Assembly: GCF_003990915.1 (NCBI RefSeq) | Contig: NZ_BHXQ01000003.1 | Location: 579,475 to 643,474 of the forward strand | Length of the DNA: 64,000 nt | Direction: 5' to 3' | Source: Chryseotalea sanaruensis | GTDB taxonomy: Bacteria > Bacteroidota > Bacteroidia > Cytophagales > Cyclobacteriaceae | In this document: one piece after another, positions 63,745-64,000 of the stretch | How positions within the stretch are numbered: position 1 is the stretch's first letter | Layout of the letters: every line of letters starts with the position of its first letter | Program-made: the position numbers and the translations under genes | Notes under the pieces: model-generated | Told to the model about the DNA's origin: nothing | The model's database searches: none | The model's input: the letters and a program-made list of their open reading frames with translations, nothing else

Positions 63745-64000
63745 ATGATTTCCTACGTTTATATTATTGAATCGGAGTCCAGTGGCAAATGGTACTATGA
63801 TTTCACTGAAGACCTGGATCAACGAATTAAAGATCATCAATCTAACCGTTCTAAGTATACCAGATTCAAAGGTCCCTGGAAGTTGATTTTTAAACGTGAG
63901 TTTCTTGATAAAACAGGAGCATTGCGTTTTGAGAAACACCTTAAAACCATACGCAACAAAGAATTCATAAAGGAAAAATTTAAAGATTACTTTATTTTTC
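63745..64000 (+). CDS. Single-domain GIY-YIG endonuclease (copy B, partial, altered YIG motif)
   Basis: This copy is identical to copy A except for one silent change and one missense change: Gly19 of YYG becomes Asp (GGT to GAT at 63799-63801). That glycine is the third residue of the YIG motif, so catalysis may be lost. The gene runs beyond the window by about five bases, judged from copy A. Confidence 0.8.
   Translation, partial: MISYVYIIESESSGKWYYDFTEDLDQRIKDHQSNRSKYTRFKGPWKLIFKREFLDKTGALRFEKHLKTIRNKEFIKEKFKDYFIF

Larger units (their letters stand above)
63676..64000 (+). repeat. Tandem repeat unit B, cut by window end
   Basis: The 325 visible bases match unit A with two substitutions (63800 and 63873) and no indels. 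Confidence 0.92.

Noticed and set aside
63314..63939. Two minus-strand frames across the GIY-YIG copies
   Set aside because: They are antisense to the nuclease genes and exist twice only because the region is duplicated.
63293..64000. Possible CRISPR-like repeat array
   Set aside because: The repeat is 383 bp and contains genes; there are no short direct repeats with unique spacers.

Overview
The window looks like a chromosomal segment of a Bacteroidota bacterium, probably near the order Cytophagales. Supporting signs are GldA/GldF/GldG ABC transporter genes, a type III glutamine synthetase, many Bacteroidota-typical families (DUF3098, DUF4403, DUF5690, 7TM-DISM kinase), GTG/TTG starts, and promoters of the form TTG-N19-TAnnTTTG, the known Bacteroidota -33/-7 consensus. 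Most of it is ordinary core genome. No rRNA operon, transposase, prophage or CRISPR array is visible.

Layout. 1-4722: tail of an ECF sigma factor and its anti-sigma partner, then ftsX, DUF3098, uppP, truB and ribF (division, envelope and RNA modification). 4742-6648: the two subunits of a 3-oxoacid CoA-transferase, separated by a four-helix-bundle gene with inverted-repeat flanks. 6959-15200: type III glutamine synthetase, a CapA-like phosphoesterase, a DNA-ligase-associated phosphoesterase, a porin beside a Pit phosphate transporter, and a zinc phospholipase C/S1-P1-like protein. 15292-24653: rpsT, radC, a serine hydrolase, DUF1684, pheT, coiled-coil protein, zapA, rny, a small GNAT-like gene and dnaN. 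24730-29008: DUF4340 gene, gldG, gldF, gldA. 29272-38669: a TlpA-like lipid-exported thioredoxin-fold protein, a conserved unknown, DUF5690, a 7TM-DISM histidine kinase, an ATP-PPase, and a compact ArsR/SRPBCC/DoxX/SRPBCC/DUF4256 cassette behind a palindromic operator. 38850-49068: glnS, TPR lipoprotein, amidohydrolase, DUF4403 lipoprotein, a NarL-type two-component pair and an ammonium transporter. 49369-62849: a 1326-residue SF1 helicase with a nuclease-like tail, clpB, an esterase, a histidine-kinase-like protein without an ATPase domain, a DUF2064 glycosyltransferase, folB, a DivIVA protein, a WD40 protein, a phosphopantetheinyl transferase and a thioredoxin-fold protein.

The most unusual part is the right end (63061-64000). 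tRNA-Ala(GGC) is followed by a broken tRNA-Pro-like sequence, an apparently intact tRNA-Pro with the rare anticodon AGG, a terminator and a small GIY-YIG endonuclease gene. A 383-bp tandem repeat then gives a second broken tRNA-Pro and a second endonuclease copy that runs off the window. Only two substitutions separate the visible repeat copies, and one changes the conserved glycine of the YIG motif to aspartate. The two broken tRNAs share a closed hairpin where the anticodon loop should be. This looks like a recent, tRNA-linked amplification of a single-domain nuclease and is the best candidate here for an undescribed system.

Secondary points are the four-helix-bundle insertion in the CoA-transferase operon, an orphan plus-strand terminator at 57213 suggesting a small RNA, the dual palindromic operator before the ArsR gene, paired 12-bp direct repeats before an unknown gene at 30958, and promoter-to-ATG spacings that predict leaderless transcripts for ftsX and the phosphopantetheinyl transferase gene.
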